This document shows, piece by piece, positions 27,913 to 36,529 of a stretch of DNA of 46,186 bases; positions within the stretch are counted from its first letter, which is position 1, and each line of letters opens with the position of its first letter. Position numbers and translations under genes: made by a program. This DNA is from an uncultured Clostridium sp. (GTDB lineage Bacteria; Bacillota; Clostridia; Peptostreptococcales; Peptostreptococcaceae). The DNA lies in contig USRS01000007.1 of the NCBI GenBank assembly GCA_900557165.1, positions 1 to 46,186 of the forward strand, read 5' to 3'. The notes beneath the pieces are model-generated. The model was not told the origin of the DNA, made no database searches, and was given only the letters and a program-made list of their open reading frames with translations.

Positions 27913-29049
27913 ATGAATAGATTAAGAGATTTAAAATTAAAAAATCAACTTATAATATCTACATACATAATGGTTTTTCTTTTATTTATATTAAAACCAA
28001 CATTAATACCAAGTGTAATAAGTAAGATAATAACAGCATTTAAACCTTTTATAATAGGAGGCGTTATTGCTTTTTTAATAAATTTACCTATGAAATTAAT
28101 TGAGGAAAAAGTAGTTAAGCCACTATGTGAAAAGAATGAAAAATTATTAAAAATGTCTAGGATTATATCCCTAGTATACACATTAATAATAGTTGGAATT
28201 TTATTGTGGATATTTATTAGTTATATAGTACCTCATGTGGCTGATAGTCTAGTTTCTTTAACAAATAATATACCAAGTTATATAAGTGCTCTTCAAAATG
28301 AAATAATGACGAAATTAAATAATTTTCATCTATTAGATGAGTCTGTTATAGATGTTGAATCAATTATACAAAAATCATTAACTCAAATTCAAAATCTTAT
28401 AAATATGTTTATTTCAAATTTATTAAACTTCACTATAGGTATTACTAATTTTTTTGTAAATTTGTTTTTAGGAATTGTAATAGCCATGTATATTTTACTT
28501 AGCAAAGAAAAATTAATTTTACAATTTAAAAAATTTATATATGCTTTGTTAAGTAATGAAAAATGTGAAAAAATAATATATGTTTTACAACTTACAAATA
28601 ATAAATTCTCTAGATTTATATTAGGACAATCCATAGATGGCTTAATATTAGGAGTTGTATTTTTTATAATTTTTTCCTTAGTTAATATACCATTTGCACT
28701 ATTGGTAAGCATAATGATTCCCCTATTAAACTTTATACCTATATTTGGTACATATGTTGGAATTGCTATATCAGCTTTTATAATTCTTATGGTAGAGCCC
28801 ACATCTGTTTTATTATTTTTAGTATTAGTTTTTACTATACAGCAATTGGATGGAAAGTTCGTTTATCCCTTTGTTGTGGGAAATTCCTTGGGACTTTCTC
28901 CTCTTTGGATATTACTTGCTATAGTTGTTGGAGGAAATTTATTTGGTATTATTGGAATGATACTGGGAATGCCTATTGTTAGTGTGATTTACGACTTATT
29001 ATCTAAATTTATAAATAAAAAAATACAAAAGAAAAATATTAAACTATAA
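27913..29049 (+). CDS. AI-2E family transporter (YtvI/PerM-like)
   Basis: A 378-residue membrane protein with about eight hydrophobic segments. A long middle loop (about residues 100-160) precedes the conserved C-terminal core GQSIDGLILG, PLLNFIPIFGTYVG, QQLDGKFVYPFVVGNSLGLS and PLWILLAIVVGGNLFG. The family carries the AI-2 exporter name, but many members do other transport, so the substrate is unknown. It starts at ATG behind tggaggt. No terminator is obvious before the next promoter at 29122. Confidence 0.88.
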   Translation: MNRLRDLKLKNQLIISTYIMVFLLFILKPTLIPSVISKIITAFKPFIIGGVIAFLINLPMKLIEEKVVKPLCEKNEKLLKMSRIISLVYTLIIVGILLWIFISYIVPHVADSLVSLTNNIPSYISALQNEIMTKLNNFHLLDESVIDVESIIQKSLTQIQNLINMFISNLLNFTIGITNFFVNLFLGIVIAMYILLSKEKLILQFKKFIYALLSNEKCEKIIYVLQLTNNKFSRFILGQSIDGLILGVVFFIIFSLVNIPFALLVSIMIPLLNFIPIFGTYVGIAISAFIILMVEPTSVLLFLVLVFTIQQLDGKFVYPFVVGNSLGLSPLWILLAIVVGGNLFGIIGMILGMPIVSVIYDLLSKFINKKIQKKNIKL

Positions 29050-29121
29050 AGTAATATTTCATATAATGATTATTTTATATAGCTATTTTATATTGTTAAA
29101 AATAAAAAATACAAATTTTTG

Positions 29122-29150
29122 TTGACAAATAATGTTAAATTGCATAGTAT
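29122..29150 (+). promoter_or_regulatory. Promoter of the serine-type operon
   Basis: TTGACA (29122-29127), a 17-base spacer and TAGTAT (29145-29150), about 100 nt before the aminotransferase start. Confidence 0.65.
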
Positions 29151-29252
29151 AAATATTAATTAAAAAAGTTATAACAAATAAAAAAATAGTATAAATATTT
29201 AAATTTGGTTATAATAATAATTAATTCAAATAATCAGAAAGGAGGTAAATTT

Positions 29253-30323
29253 ATGAGTAAAAAATTATTCGTACCAGGACCAATAGATGTAAGTGAAGAT
29301 GTATTAGAAAAAATGTCTACACAAGTTATTAGTCATAGAGGAGAAGACGCATCAAAATTACAAGAAGATATAACTAAAAAACTTCAAAAACTATTCTATA
29401 CAAAAAATAATATATTATTATCAACATCCTCCGGTAGCGGCCTAATGGAAGGCTCCATTCGATCCTGTACATTAAAGAGAGCAGCAGTACTATCCTGTGG
29501 TTCATTTGGTGATAGATGGTATCAAATGGGTATATCAAACGGTGTTCCAGCGGACTTATTTAAAGTTGAATTAGGAAAAGCTATTGAGCCAGAAATGGTT
29601 GATAAGGTATTGTCTACGAATAAATATGATACAATCATGGTAACTCATAATGAGACCTCAACTGGAATTGCTAATCCAATAAAAGAAATTGGAGAAGTGA
29701 TTAAAAAGTATGATGATATTATATATTGTGTAGATACAGTTAGTTCAGCAGGTGGAATGAAAATAGAGGTAGATAAGTCAAATATAGATATTTGTTTAAC
29801 CTCAGTTCAAAAAGCTTTAGGATTACCACCAGGAATGTCTCTTTGTACTTTCTCACAAAAAGCTATAGAGAGAGCTAAAAAAGTACCTAATCGGGGTTAT
29901 TATTTTGATTTACTCGCTATATATGAGTATATAAAAAATAAAAATTATCAATACCCTTCAACACCTTCCCTTTCACATATGTTCGCGTTAAATTTCCAAC
30001 TTGAAAAAATCTTAAAAGAAGGCCTAGAAAACAGATTTAAACGCCATGAAGATATGGCAAATCTAGTTAGAAACTGGGCACAGGAACACTTCCAAATTTT
30101 TACCGATGTAAATTATTTGTCTAATACCCTTACCGTTATCAAAAATACACAAGGAATCAGTGTATCTAATCTCAATAAAAAATTACAAGAAAGAGGCTTT
30201 TTAATAGCCAATGGATATGGAGACCTTAAGGAGAAAACATTTAGAATTTCTCATATGGGTGACTATACAGTGCAAGATGTAAATGAATTACTAGTTAATA
30301 TTGATGAAATTTTAGGATTTTAA
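29253..30323 (+). CDS. Class V aminotransferase, probable phosphoserine or serine-pyruvate aminotransferase
   Basis: PLP-dependent aminotransferase of the alanine-glyoxylate/serine-pyruvate group, 356 residues. The start is KLFVPGPIDVSEDVL, the substrate/PLP region has STSSGSGLMEGSIR, the aspartate lies in CVDTVSSAGGMK, and the PLP lysine lies in CLTSVQKALGLPPGMS. With serA and DUF1015 behind it, it probably transaminates 3-phosphohydroxypyruvate in place of SerC; that is inference from context. The ATG at 29253 has aaaggagg upstream. Parts of the gene use C-rich codons unlike its neighbours. Confidence 0.87.
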   Translation: MSKKLFVPGPIDVSEDVLEKMSTQVISHRGEDASKLQEDITKKLQKLFYTKNNILLSTSSGSGLMEGSIRSCTLKRAAVLSCGSFGDRWYQMGISNGVPADLFKVELGKAIEPEMVDKVLSTNKYDTIMVTHNETSTGIANPIKEIGEVIKKYDDIIYCVDTVSSAGGMKIEVDKSNIDICLTSVQKALGLPPGMSLCTFSQKAIERAKKVPNRGYYFDLLAIYEYIKNKNYQYPSTPSLSHMFALNFQLEKILKEGLENRFKRHEDMANLVRNWAQEHFQIFTDVNYLSNTLTVIKNTQGISVSNLNKKLQERGFLIANGYGDLKEKTFRISHMGDYTVQDVNELLVNIDEILGF

Positions 30324-30425
30324 TATTAATAATTTAATTTGTATTATTTGTTGTACAAAATTTTAATATAAAAATATAATTTTGAATATTAAGAAAATTC
30401 TTGATATTATTTGGAGGTAGGTAAT

Positions 30426-31376
30426 ATGTGTAAGGTATTAGTAACTGATGGAATGAATAAAAATGCTATTGATAGATTGAGAAAATTTAATATAGATGTT
30501 GAACATAAATTTTATGATGGGATGGAACTTGGAGAAAAATTAAAAGATAAAGATATTGTAGTTATACGTTCAAAAAATGTTATAACTAAAGAAATTATAG
30601 ATAAAGCCTGTGAAGGTAATACTTTAAAGTTAATAATTAGAAGTGGAGTTGGACTTGATAATATAGATGTAAAATATGCAAATGAGAAGGGAATAAAAGT
30701 ATTAAATACACCTAATGCAAGTACAAGATCTGTGGCAGAACTTACAATTGGTCAAATAATAACTTTATCAAGATTTATAAATATTGCAAATGTAACAATG
30801 AGGGATGGTCAGTGGAATAAAAAACAATATGTGGGAACTGAAATATTTGGCAAAACTTTAGGAATTATAGGTCTTGGAAGAATAGGAAAAACTGTAGCAA
30901 ATATGGCTTATAACTTAGGTATGAATGTGATTTACTACGATATACTTGGAAAAATAGATGGTTATGAAAATTATAAGTTTTGTACCTTTGAGGAAGTATT
31001 AAAAAATGCTGATTTTATAACTATTCATATACCTTTAGAAAGAGGTCAAGGATATTTAATAGGCACAAAAGAGTTTAATATGATGAAAGATAGAGTTTAC
31101 TTTATAAATCATGCAAGAGGTGGACTAGTTTGTGAAAAAGCTTTAATCAAAGCACTTGATAGTGGCAAAGTTGAAGCAGCAGCATTAGATGTTTATGAAA
31201 AAGAGCCTAATGTAAACTTGGAACTTGTAAATCATCCAATGGTATCACCAACACCTCATTTAGGAGCATCTACAGTTGAAGCTCAAGAAAGAATAGGTAG
31301 AGAAATAGTTAAGATAATATATAACTTTTTATTAGAAAATGAAATAATTGATAATGATATGCAAATAGCGCAATAA
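30426..31376 (+). CDS. serA: D-3-phosphoglycerate dehydrogenase, short form
   Basis: NAD-dependent D-2-hydroxyacid dehydrogenase of 316 residues. It has IRSGVGLDNIDVKYA, the nucleotide fold GLGRIGKTVANMA, the INHARGGLV segment and the catalytic histidine in PTPHLGAS. It ends straight after the catalytic domain and lacks the C-terminal ACT domain by which serine inhibits longer SerA proteins. The start at 30426 has ggaggt 7 nt upstream. Position between the aminotransferase and DUF1015 supports a role in serine synthesis rather than general hydroxyacid reduction. Confidence 0.87.
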   Translation: MCKVLVTDGMNKNAIDRLRKFNIDVEHKFYDGMELGEKLKDKDIVVIRSKNVITKEIIDKACEGNTLKLIIRSGVGLDNIDVKYANEKGIKVLNTPNASTRSVAELTIGQIITLSRFINIANVTMRDGQWNKKQYVGTEIFGKTLGIIGLGRIGKTVANMAYNLGMNVIYYDILGKIDGYENYKFCTFEEVLKNADFITIHIPLERGQGYLIGTKEFNMMKDRVYFINHARGGLVCEKALIKALDSGKVEAAALDVYEKEPNVNLELVNHPMVSPTPHLGASTVEAQERIGREIVKIIYNFLLENEIIDNDMQIAQ

Positions 31377-31434
31377 GTAAAAATATTTAAAATAAAAAAA
31401 TTAGAGTGATTATAATATTTGGGAGGAAAAAGAA

Positions 31435-32676
31435 ATGGCAATAATAAAACCTTTTAAAGCAGTAAGACCTGCAAATGAATATGTAAAAATGGTGGCAGAA
31501 CTACCTTATGATGTTATGAATAGAGAGGAAGCTAAAAAAATAGCAAAGGGGAATAAATATTCATATTTACACATAGATAGAGCAGAAATAGACTTAGATG
31601 ATAAAATAAATGAGCATGATGAACAAGTTTATGTAAAGGCTAAAGAAAATTTAGATAAGTTTAAAAAAGAAAATATATTTGTTAAAGATAAAGAAGATGC
31701 AATTTATATTTATAGAGAAATTGTAAATGATAGAGCACAAATTGGTATAGTTGCTTGTGTAGCAGTAGATGATAATTTAAATGGAGTAGTAAAAAAACAT
31801 GAGTACACTAAACCAGATAAAGAATTAGACAGAACTAATCATATTAAATATTGTAATGCAAATACAGGAACTGTACTTTTAACTTATAAAGATAATGAAG
31901 AAATAGATAAGATTATGGACTATTATGTTTATTTTATGAATCCTATATATGATTTCAAAACTGATGATGGTGTAACTCATACAGTTTGGAAAGTTGAAAA
32001 AGAAAGAGATATAAATAATTTAATAAATGAATTTAAAAAGGTAGGGAATTTATATATAGCAGATGGACATCATAGATGTGCAGCAGCAGAAAATATAGCG
32101 TTAGAAGAAAGAAGAAAAAATCCAAATTACACTGGAGAAGAAGAGTTTAATTATTATATCGCCATGATATCACCAGATACAAATTTAAAAGTTATGGATT
32201 ATAACAGGGTTGTAAAAGATTTAAACAATTTAACAGAAGAAGAATTTTTAAATAAAATAAAAGAAAAATTTATATTGAGAGAAGTGAAAGAAAACTATAA
32301 ACCTGATAAAAAAGGTCATATGGGTATGTTTTTAAATGATAAATGGTATGAAATAGAATTTGGGAAAGAGTACTTAGATAAAAAAGATGTTGTAGAAACT
32401 TTAGATATTTCAATATTACAACAATATATTTTAGATGAAATACTTGGAATAAAAAATCCAAGAACTGATAAAAGAATTGATTTTATTGGGGGAATTAGAG
32501 GTGCGAAAGAAATCGAAAGAAGAGTCAAAGAAGATATGAAAGTTGGATTTTTGATGTATCCAACACACATAAATGAGCTAATTTCAGTTGCAGATGCCAA
32601 TGAAATTATGCCAGCAAAATCTACTTGGTTTGAACCAAAAGTAAGATGTGGATTATTTTTACATGAATTAAATTAA
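31435..32676 (+). CDS. DUF1015 family protein
   Basis: A 413-residue DUF1015 protein with the hallmark YIADGHHRCAAAENIAL around residue 210 and the N-terminal KPFKAVRPANEY and ELPYDVMNREEA. The DGHHR motif resembles the catalytic motif of the ParB/Srx-like fold used by the archaeal serine kinase SerK. Its place behind a SerC-like aminotransferase and serA, with no serB in view, suggests it takes part in the last step from phosphoserine to serine. That function is inference. It starts at ATG behind gggagg and ends at a long terminator. Confidence 0.88.
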   Translation: MAIIKPFKAVRPANEYVKMVAELPYDVMNREEAKKIAKGNKYSYLHIDRAEIDLDDKINEHDEQVYVKAKENLDKFKKENIFVKDKEDAIYIYREIVNDRAQIGIVACVAVDDNLNGVVKKHEYTKPDKELDRTNHIKYCNANTGTVLLTYKDNEEIDKIMDYYVYFMNPIYDFKTDDGVTHTVWKVEKERDINNLINEFKKVGNLYIADGHHRCAAAENIALEERRKNPNYTGEEEFNYYIAMISPDTNLKVMDYNRVVKDLNNLTEEEFLNKIKEKFILREVKENYKPDKKGHMGMFLNDKWYEIEFGKEYLDKKDVVETLDISILQQYILDEILGIKNPRTDKRIDFIGGIRGAKEIERRVKEDMKVGFLMYPTHINELISVADANEIMPAKSTWFEPKVRCGLFLHELN

Positions 32677-32684
32677 ATTATTAG

Positions 32685-32732
32685 AAAGGTCATATAAAAC
32701 TGAAAATAGTTTTATATGACCTTTTAATTTTA
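32685..32732 (+). terminator. Intrinsic terminator of the serine-type operon
   Basis: A perfect 17-bp stem (32685-32701 with 32708-32724), loop GAAAAT, followed by T-rich sequence. Confidence 0.88.
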
Positions 32733-32804
32733 TTAACAATGGAATTTTTATTTAAATTAAGTTTAAAAATATTAAAAAGCGGGAATTTATAAGTTATAAA
32801 ATTG

Positions 32805-32841
32805 AAAGGAGAAGTATTGTAAATACAATACATAACAGAAT
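32805..32841 (+). promoter_or_regulatory. Hairpin between Shine-Dalgarno and start codon of gntP-like gene
   Basis: AAAGGAG (32805-32811) is the only good ribosome binding site, yet the ATG is 30 nt away. Between them GTATTGT (32814-32820) pairs perfectly with ACAATAC (32825-32831) around loop AAAT. If folded, the hairpin shortens the effective spacing to about 12 nt. An in-frame TAA at 32833-32835 excludes an earlier start. Confidence 0.55.
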
Positions 32842-34218
32842 ATGTTTAGCATCATAGGATTAATTTTATCACTTGGACTTATTATGTTTTTAGCATATAA
32901 AGGATATTCAACAATAATCACAGCACCAATAGTAGCGCTATTAACACTTATAGTAACTACTGGTTTTGACAGCCACCTAATGGCTTCTTATACAGAAGTA
33001 TACATGTCAGGCTTTTCAAATTTTATAAAAAATTATTTCCCATTATTTATGACGGGAGCTATATTTGCCATATTGATGGAAAAAGCAAATTATGCAAAAT
33101 CTATTTCTCACTTTATAACAAAAAAATTAGGTAGCGATAAGGCTATATTATCCATAGTTTTATCAGGAGCATTACTTACATATGGAGGAGTTTCTTTATT
33201 TGTAGTTGCTTTTATATCATATCCCATAGCGAGGATTTTATTTAAAGAAGCAGATATTCCAAAAAGACTTATACCTGGATGTATTGCCTTAGGTTCATTT
33301 ACTTTTACCATGACAGCAGCTCCAGGATCACCAGAAATTCAAAATGTTATTCCCATGAAATACTTTGGAACAGATACTTTTGCAGCACCTTTACTTGGTA
33401 TAATTGCCAGTTTATTAATGTTAGGATTAGGAATGATTTATTTAAGTAGAGAAGCTAAAAAAGCTAGAAATAATAATGAAGGATATGGAGATTATATAGA
33501 AAATGAAAAATTAACTGAAGAAAAATTACCCAATATACTTGTGGCAATTTTACCTATTTTAATTATATTTGCATCCAATTTATTTTTCTCAAAAATATAT
33601 TATCCTTCTGTCGATGGAACTTATTTAGAAAAGTTTAATACAACATTAGGAAATGTGTCTGGAACATGGAGTGTTATAATTTCAATTGTTATAGCAGATT
33701 TATTTTTAGTTATTACTAATTTTAAAAAAATTAAAAATATAAAAAGTGTTTTAGATGAGGGGGTGAGTAATTCTTTTAGACCTTTATTAAATTCATCGGC
33801 CATAGTTGGATATGGTAGTGTAATTAAATCGTTGGCTATTTTTTCAGTAATTCAAAATTTTGTATTTAATATTTCATCAAATCCTATAATTTCAGAGGCT
33901 TTATCTGTAAATTTAATTTGCGGGCTTACAGCATCGGCTTCTGGGGGATTAACAATTACTTTAGATGCCTTAGCACCTACTTATATGCAAATGGCAAGTG
34001 CTTTAAATATTTCACCAGAGATTTTACATAGAGTAGCTTCTCTAGCTTGTGGAGGTTTGGATACATTGCCACATAATGGAGCAGTTATTACAACTCTTGC
34101 AATTTGTGGTCTTACTCACAAAGAGTCATACAAGGATATATTTGTAACATCTGTATTGATTCCAATAGTTGTAACAACAATAATTGTAATAGGTGTGAGT
34201 ATGAGTATATATATTTAA
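32842..34218 (+). CDS. GntP family permease
   Basis: A 458-residue membrane protein with about twelve hydrophobic segments. GntP-like signatures are GAIFAILMEKANYAKSIS, LSGALLTYGGVSLFVVAF, FTMTAAPGSPEIQNVIP and VASLACGGLDTLPHNGAVIT. The family imports gluconate and related hydroxy acids, and some members import D-serine. The substrate here is not determinable. It follows the serine-type operon but is separated from it by a strong terminator. Its translation start has an unusual hairpin-spanned spacing. Confidence 0.9.
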   Translation: MFSIIGLILSLGLIMFLAYKGYSTIITAPIVALLTLIVTTGFDSHLMASYTEVYMSGFSNFIKNYFPLFMTGAIFAILMEKANYAKSISHFITKKLGSDKAILSIVLSGALLTYGGVSLFVVAFISYPIARILFKEADIPKRLIPGCIALGSFTFTMTAAPGSPEIQNVIPMKYFGTDTFAAPLLGIIASLLMLGLGMIYLSREAKKARNNNEGYGDYIENEKLTEEKLPNILVAILPILIIFASNLFFSKIYYPSVDGTYLEKFNTTLGNVSGTWSVIISIVIADLFLVITNFKKIKNIKSVLDEGVSNSFRPLLNSSAIVGYGSVIKSLAIFSVIQNFVFNISSNPIISEALSVNLICGLTASASGGLTITLDALAPTYMQMASALNISPEILHRVASLACGGLDTLPHNGAVITTLAICGLTHKESYKDIFVTSVLIPIVVTTIIVIGVSMSIYI

Positions 34219-34223
34219 AATAA

Positions 34224-34252
34224 ATGATAAATAAGTAAAACAAGTATATAAT
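34224..34252 (+). promoter_or_regulatory. Possible promoter of the 28-aa protein
   Basis: ATGATA (34224-34229), a 17-base spacer and TATAAT (34247-34252). The -35 is one base from TTGATA. Confidence 0.35.
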
Positions 34253-34292
34253 TTAATTAAAAGATAAATATATTATAATTGGGGGGAATTAT

Positions 34293-34379
34293 ATGGTACA
34301 AACTATTATAAGGGTTGCAAGTGTTGCTTTGCTGATTATAATATTAGCTAATCTTTGGATTCAGAAAAAAGAAAAATAA
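34293..34379 (+). CDS. Small single-span membrane protein, 28 aa
   Basis: ATG at 34293 sits 6 nt after a strong gggggg site and opens a 28-codon frame reading MVQTIIRVASVALLIIILAN, then LWIQKKEK. The product has one hydrophobic helix (about residues 4-22) and a Lys-rich end, which would face the cytoplasm. An intrinsic terminator lies 12 nt after the stop, and a plausible promoter precedes it, so it looks like a stand-alone unit. Similar shapes occur among regulatory small membrane proteins and type I toxins, but I recognise no relative. Confidence 0.6.
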   Translation: MVQTIIRVASVALLIIILANLWIQKKEK

Positions 34380-34391
34380 CAATCATAAATT

Positions 34392-34418
34392 AAAGCATCT
34401 TTGTAAAAGGTGCTTTTT
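34392..34418 (+). terminator. Intrinsic terminator after the 28-aa gene
   Basis: AAAGCATCTTT pairs with AAAGGTGCTTT around a short loop, followed by T residues. Confidence 0.85.
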
Positions 34419-34444
34419 TAATTTTAAGAATAGGTGGGGGTTTT

Positions 34445-35236
34445 ATGAAAGACTTAATAAAAAAATATATAAAAGACTTTGTTAAAGAATATGAAAAGCA
34501 AGAGAGTATTTCCACTACTTGGAGAGAACCTTTAGTGGGATTTGCAGATGTTAATAGTGAAGAAATTAAAAATATAAGAGAGTATACTTATGAAGGACAT
34601 TTAATGCCAAAGGATATTTTAGAAGATGCTACAGTAATCATTGCATATTTTGTTCCTTTTACAAAAGATATAGCAGATTCTAATATAAAAGGAGAATTTG
34701 CATCGGAAAAATGGACTTTGGCATACCAAGAAACTAATGAAATGTTTCCAAAAATAAATGAATATATAATTAAAAAAATAGAAGAAATGGGTTATAGGGC
34801 AGCTGTATGTAAAGAAGCTGGAAATTTTGATAATAATATATTGAAAAGTAAGTGGTCCCATAGACATATAGCAAAAGTTGCAGGGTTAGGTACTTTTGGC
34901 ATTAATAATATGTTAATTACAGAGGAAGGTTGTTGTGGCAGATACTTTACTATAGTCACTAATTTACCAGTAGAAGCCGATAAACCTTTAAAAGAAGAAA
35001 ATTGTTTGTATAAAAGGGGTAAAAGTTGTGGAGTATGTGTAAAGCATTGTCCAAGTGGTGCTTTAAGTTTAGAAAAATTTGATAGATTTAAATGCTATGA
35101 GACTTGTCATACTAATTTTAATAGATATGAAAATTTATATGGGAATAAAAAATATGAAAAAGGTAAACCTAGAGGAGGAAGTGAAGTTTGTGGGAAATGT
35201 GTTGTAAATCTACCATGTTCATTTAAAAGACCCTAA
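34445..35236 (+). CDS. QueG-like 4Fe-4S protein (epoxyqueuosine reductase related)
   Basis: A 263-residue iron-sulfur protein. The N-terminal half resembles the cobalamin-binding region of epoxyqueuosine reductase (LEDATVIIAYFVPF, HRHIAKVAGLGTFGINNMLI). The C-terminal part has a ferredoxin-like cluster CGVCVKHCPSGAL and further cysteines (CYETCH, VCGKC, PCS) for a second cluster. True QueG proteins are about 100 residues longer, so this is a short relative whose reaction is unknown. It starts at ATG behind ggtgggggt and is monocistronic. Confidence 0.8.
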   Translation: MKDLIKKYIKDFVKEYEKQESISTTWREPLVGFADVNSEEIKNIREYTYEGHLMPKDILEDATVIIAYFVPFTKDIADSNIKGEFASEKWTLAYQETNEMFPKINEYIIKKIEEMGYRAAVCKEAGNFDNNILKSKWSHRHIAKVAGLGTFGINNMLITEEGCCGRYFTIVTNLPVEADKPLKEENCLYKRGKSCGVCVKHCPSGALSLEKFDRFKCYETCHTNFNRYENLYGNKKYEKGKPRGGSEVCGKCVVNLPCSFKRP

Positions 35237-35251
35237 GTTTATTTTTCAACA

Positions 35252-35283
35252 AAAAAAGAGCTAAGCCTCCTTAGCTCTTTTTT
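35252..35283 (+). terminator. Intrinsic terminator after the QueG-like gene
   Basis: Perfect 14-bp stem AAAAAAGAGCTAAG with CTTAGCTCTTTTTT. Confidence 0.9.
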
Positions 35284-35352
35284 AGTACATTATTTTTTAG
35301 GGGTTTATTATTAGGTATTATCAAATTATAGATAATTTACAAATTAATAAAA

Positions 35353-36160
35353 TTATTTATTTTGACTATTTGCAACTCTATCTTCCCAGAATGTAGCATT
35401 CTTTATTCCAAGAGGCGTTGGGTCAAAAGTTATTTCATCTCTAGGAATTCCAAGTTTCATCTGTCTTTCATAATCTTTAAAACATTTTATAACTATATTA
35501 GATAAAAGCGCTATAGCTATTAAATTTAGCCATGCCATAAGTCCTACACCAAGGTCCCCCATTGCCCATGCAAGAGCAGCACTTTTTATACATCCATAAG
35601 CTGTCATAAATAATATAACAAATCTTAAAATATTTGTTGCAGTTTCACTACTATTTCCTTTATTAAATTTCTTTACTAAATAAGTTAAGTTTACTTCAGC
35701 GATATAGTAGTAAGCCATTCAAGTAGTAAAAGCAAATAAGAAAAGTGCTACAGCTACAAAGGCAGACCCAAATCCAGGAATTAATGTATCAACGGCATGT
35801 TGGGTATAAGCAGGGCCTATATCAGGAATGCCTAATTTAGATAGATTTTCTACTATAACTTTTTCACTACCCTCATAATAAGTATTATAAGAACCTGTCA
35901 TCATAATCATAAAACCAGTTGCTGAACAGACAAATAAAGTATCTACATAAACTGAGAATGCTTGAACAAAACCTTGTTTGGCAGTATGAGATACCTTTGT
36001 CATACTTTTGGCCACCAAATAATAAGGCAACCATTTCCTTGATATTTCTTAATTGAGAAAATCTAGTTCTTAAGCTAAAGTAAATACCTACACCAAGACA
36101 AGTCTATACAAGTGCATAGCTCCAAACTATAGAGTTCAAACTACTGACTATGTTTTCCAT
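35353..36160 (-). pseudogene. Sodium:alanine symporter (AGCS family), broken
   Basis: On the minus strand a ggggggag site precedes ATG at 36160. The frame gives an AGCS-like start (MENIVSSLNSIVWSYALV), hits TAG at 36104-36106, and continues TCLGVGIYFSLRTRFSQL and ALLFGG. It then jumps, with a frame change, to KSMTKVSHTAKQGFVQAFSV, which belongs far downstream in AGCS proteins. That frame ends at TGA (35719-35721) after LFLFAFTT and resumes as MAYYYIAEVN to the C-terminus. Two stops and a large internal deletion (about 270 codons left of about 450) make it non-functional. Intact relatives import alanine or glycine with sodium. Confidence 0.88.
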
Positions 36161-36355
36161 AAAATTAAAATCTCCCCCCTTATAAAAATATAAAATTTTT
36201 ATTTGGTAAATTATAGTATTGTTTTGATATAAAGTTGAGTTAAGAATATATTGAGTTGATTAAAATAAATTAACAAAAACATACAAATTTAACATAAAGA
36301 AATATGACGAAATATAAGATAAAAATTAATTACTTTAAAAATATTATTAATCTTG

Positions 36356-36364
36356 TGATATAAT
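36356..36364 (+). promoter_or_regulatory. Extended -10 promoter element of the ygiQ-type gene
   Basis: TGATATAAT (36356-36364) has the TG of an extended -10 and a perfect TATAAT. The -35 region is weak. It implies a leader of about 160 nt. Confidence 0.45.
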
Positions 36365-36404
36365 AATTAATCAGAGTTAATAATTAAAGATGAGTAAATA
36401 AAAA

Positions 36405-36525
36405 TCTTGAATAGCGTGAATTTTGAACAATAAATTTTGAGCAACGGATTTATACGATGTGTAAACGAGGATATATCGTTGGTGATATGAACAAAGTGAA
36501 TTTTAAATATAGATTGAGCAGGTGA
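36405..36525 (+). other. Structured leader of the ygiQ-type gene, unassigned
   Basis: The 369 bases between the AGCS pseudogene and the radical SAM gene hold a promoter and an unusual leader. AATTTTGARCAA is repeated in tandem (36419-36430, 36433-36444), and GTGAATTTT occurs at both ends of the region. CAACG (36442-36446) pairs with CGTTG (36477-36481), enclosing hairpin TTTATAC-GAT-GTGTAAA. I do not match it to a known riboswitch. No terminator is seen, so any control would act on translation or stability. Confidence 0.4.
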
Positions 36526-36529
36526 TAAA

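Noticed and set aside
36457..36525. 23-codon upstream frame in the ygiQ leader (starts ATG TGT AAA CGA)
   Set aside because: It ends 4 nt before the ygiQ start, which is suggestive, but it has no ribosome binding site and overlaps the apparent stem structure, so I do not call it a gene.
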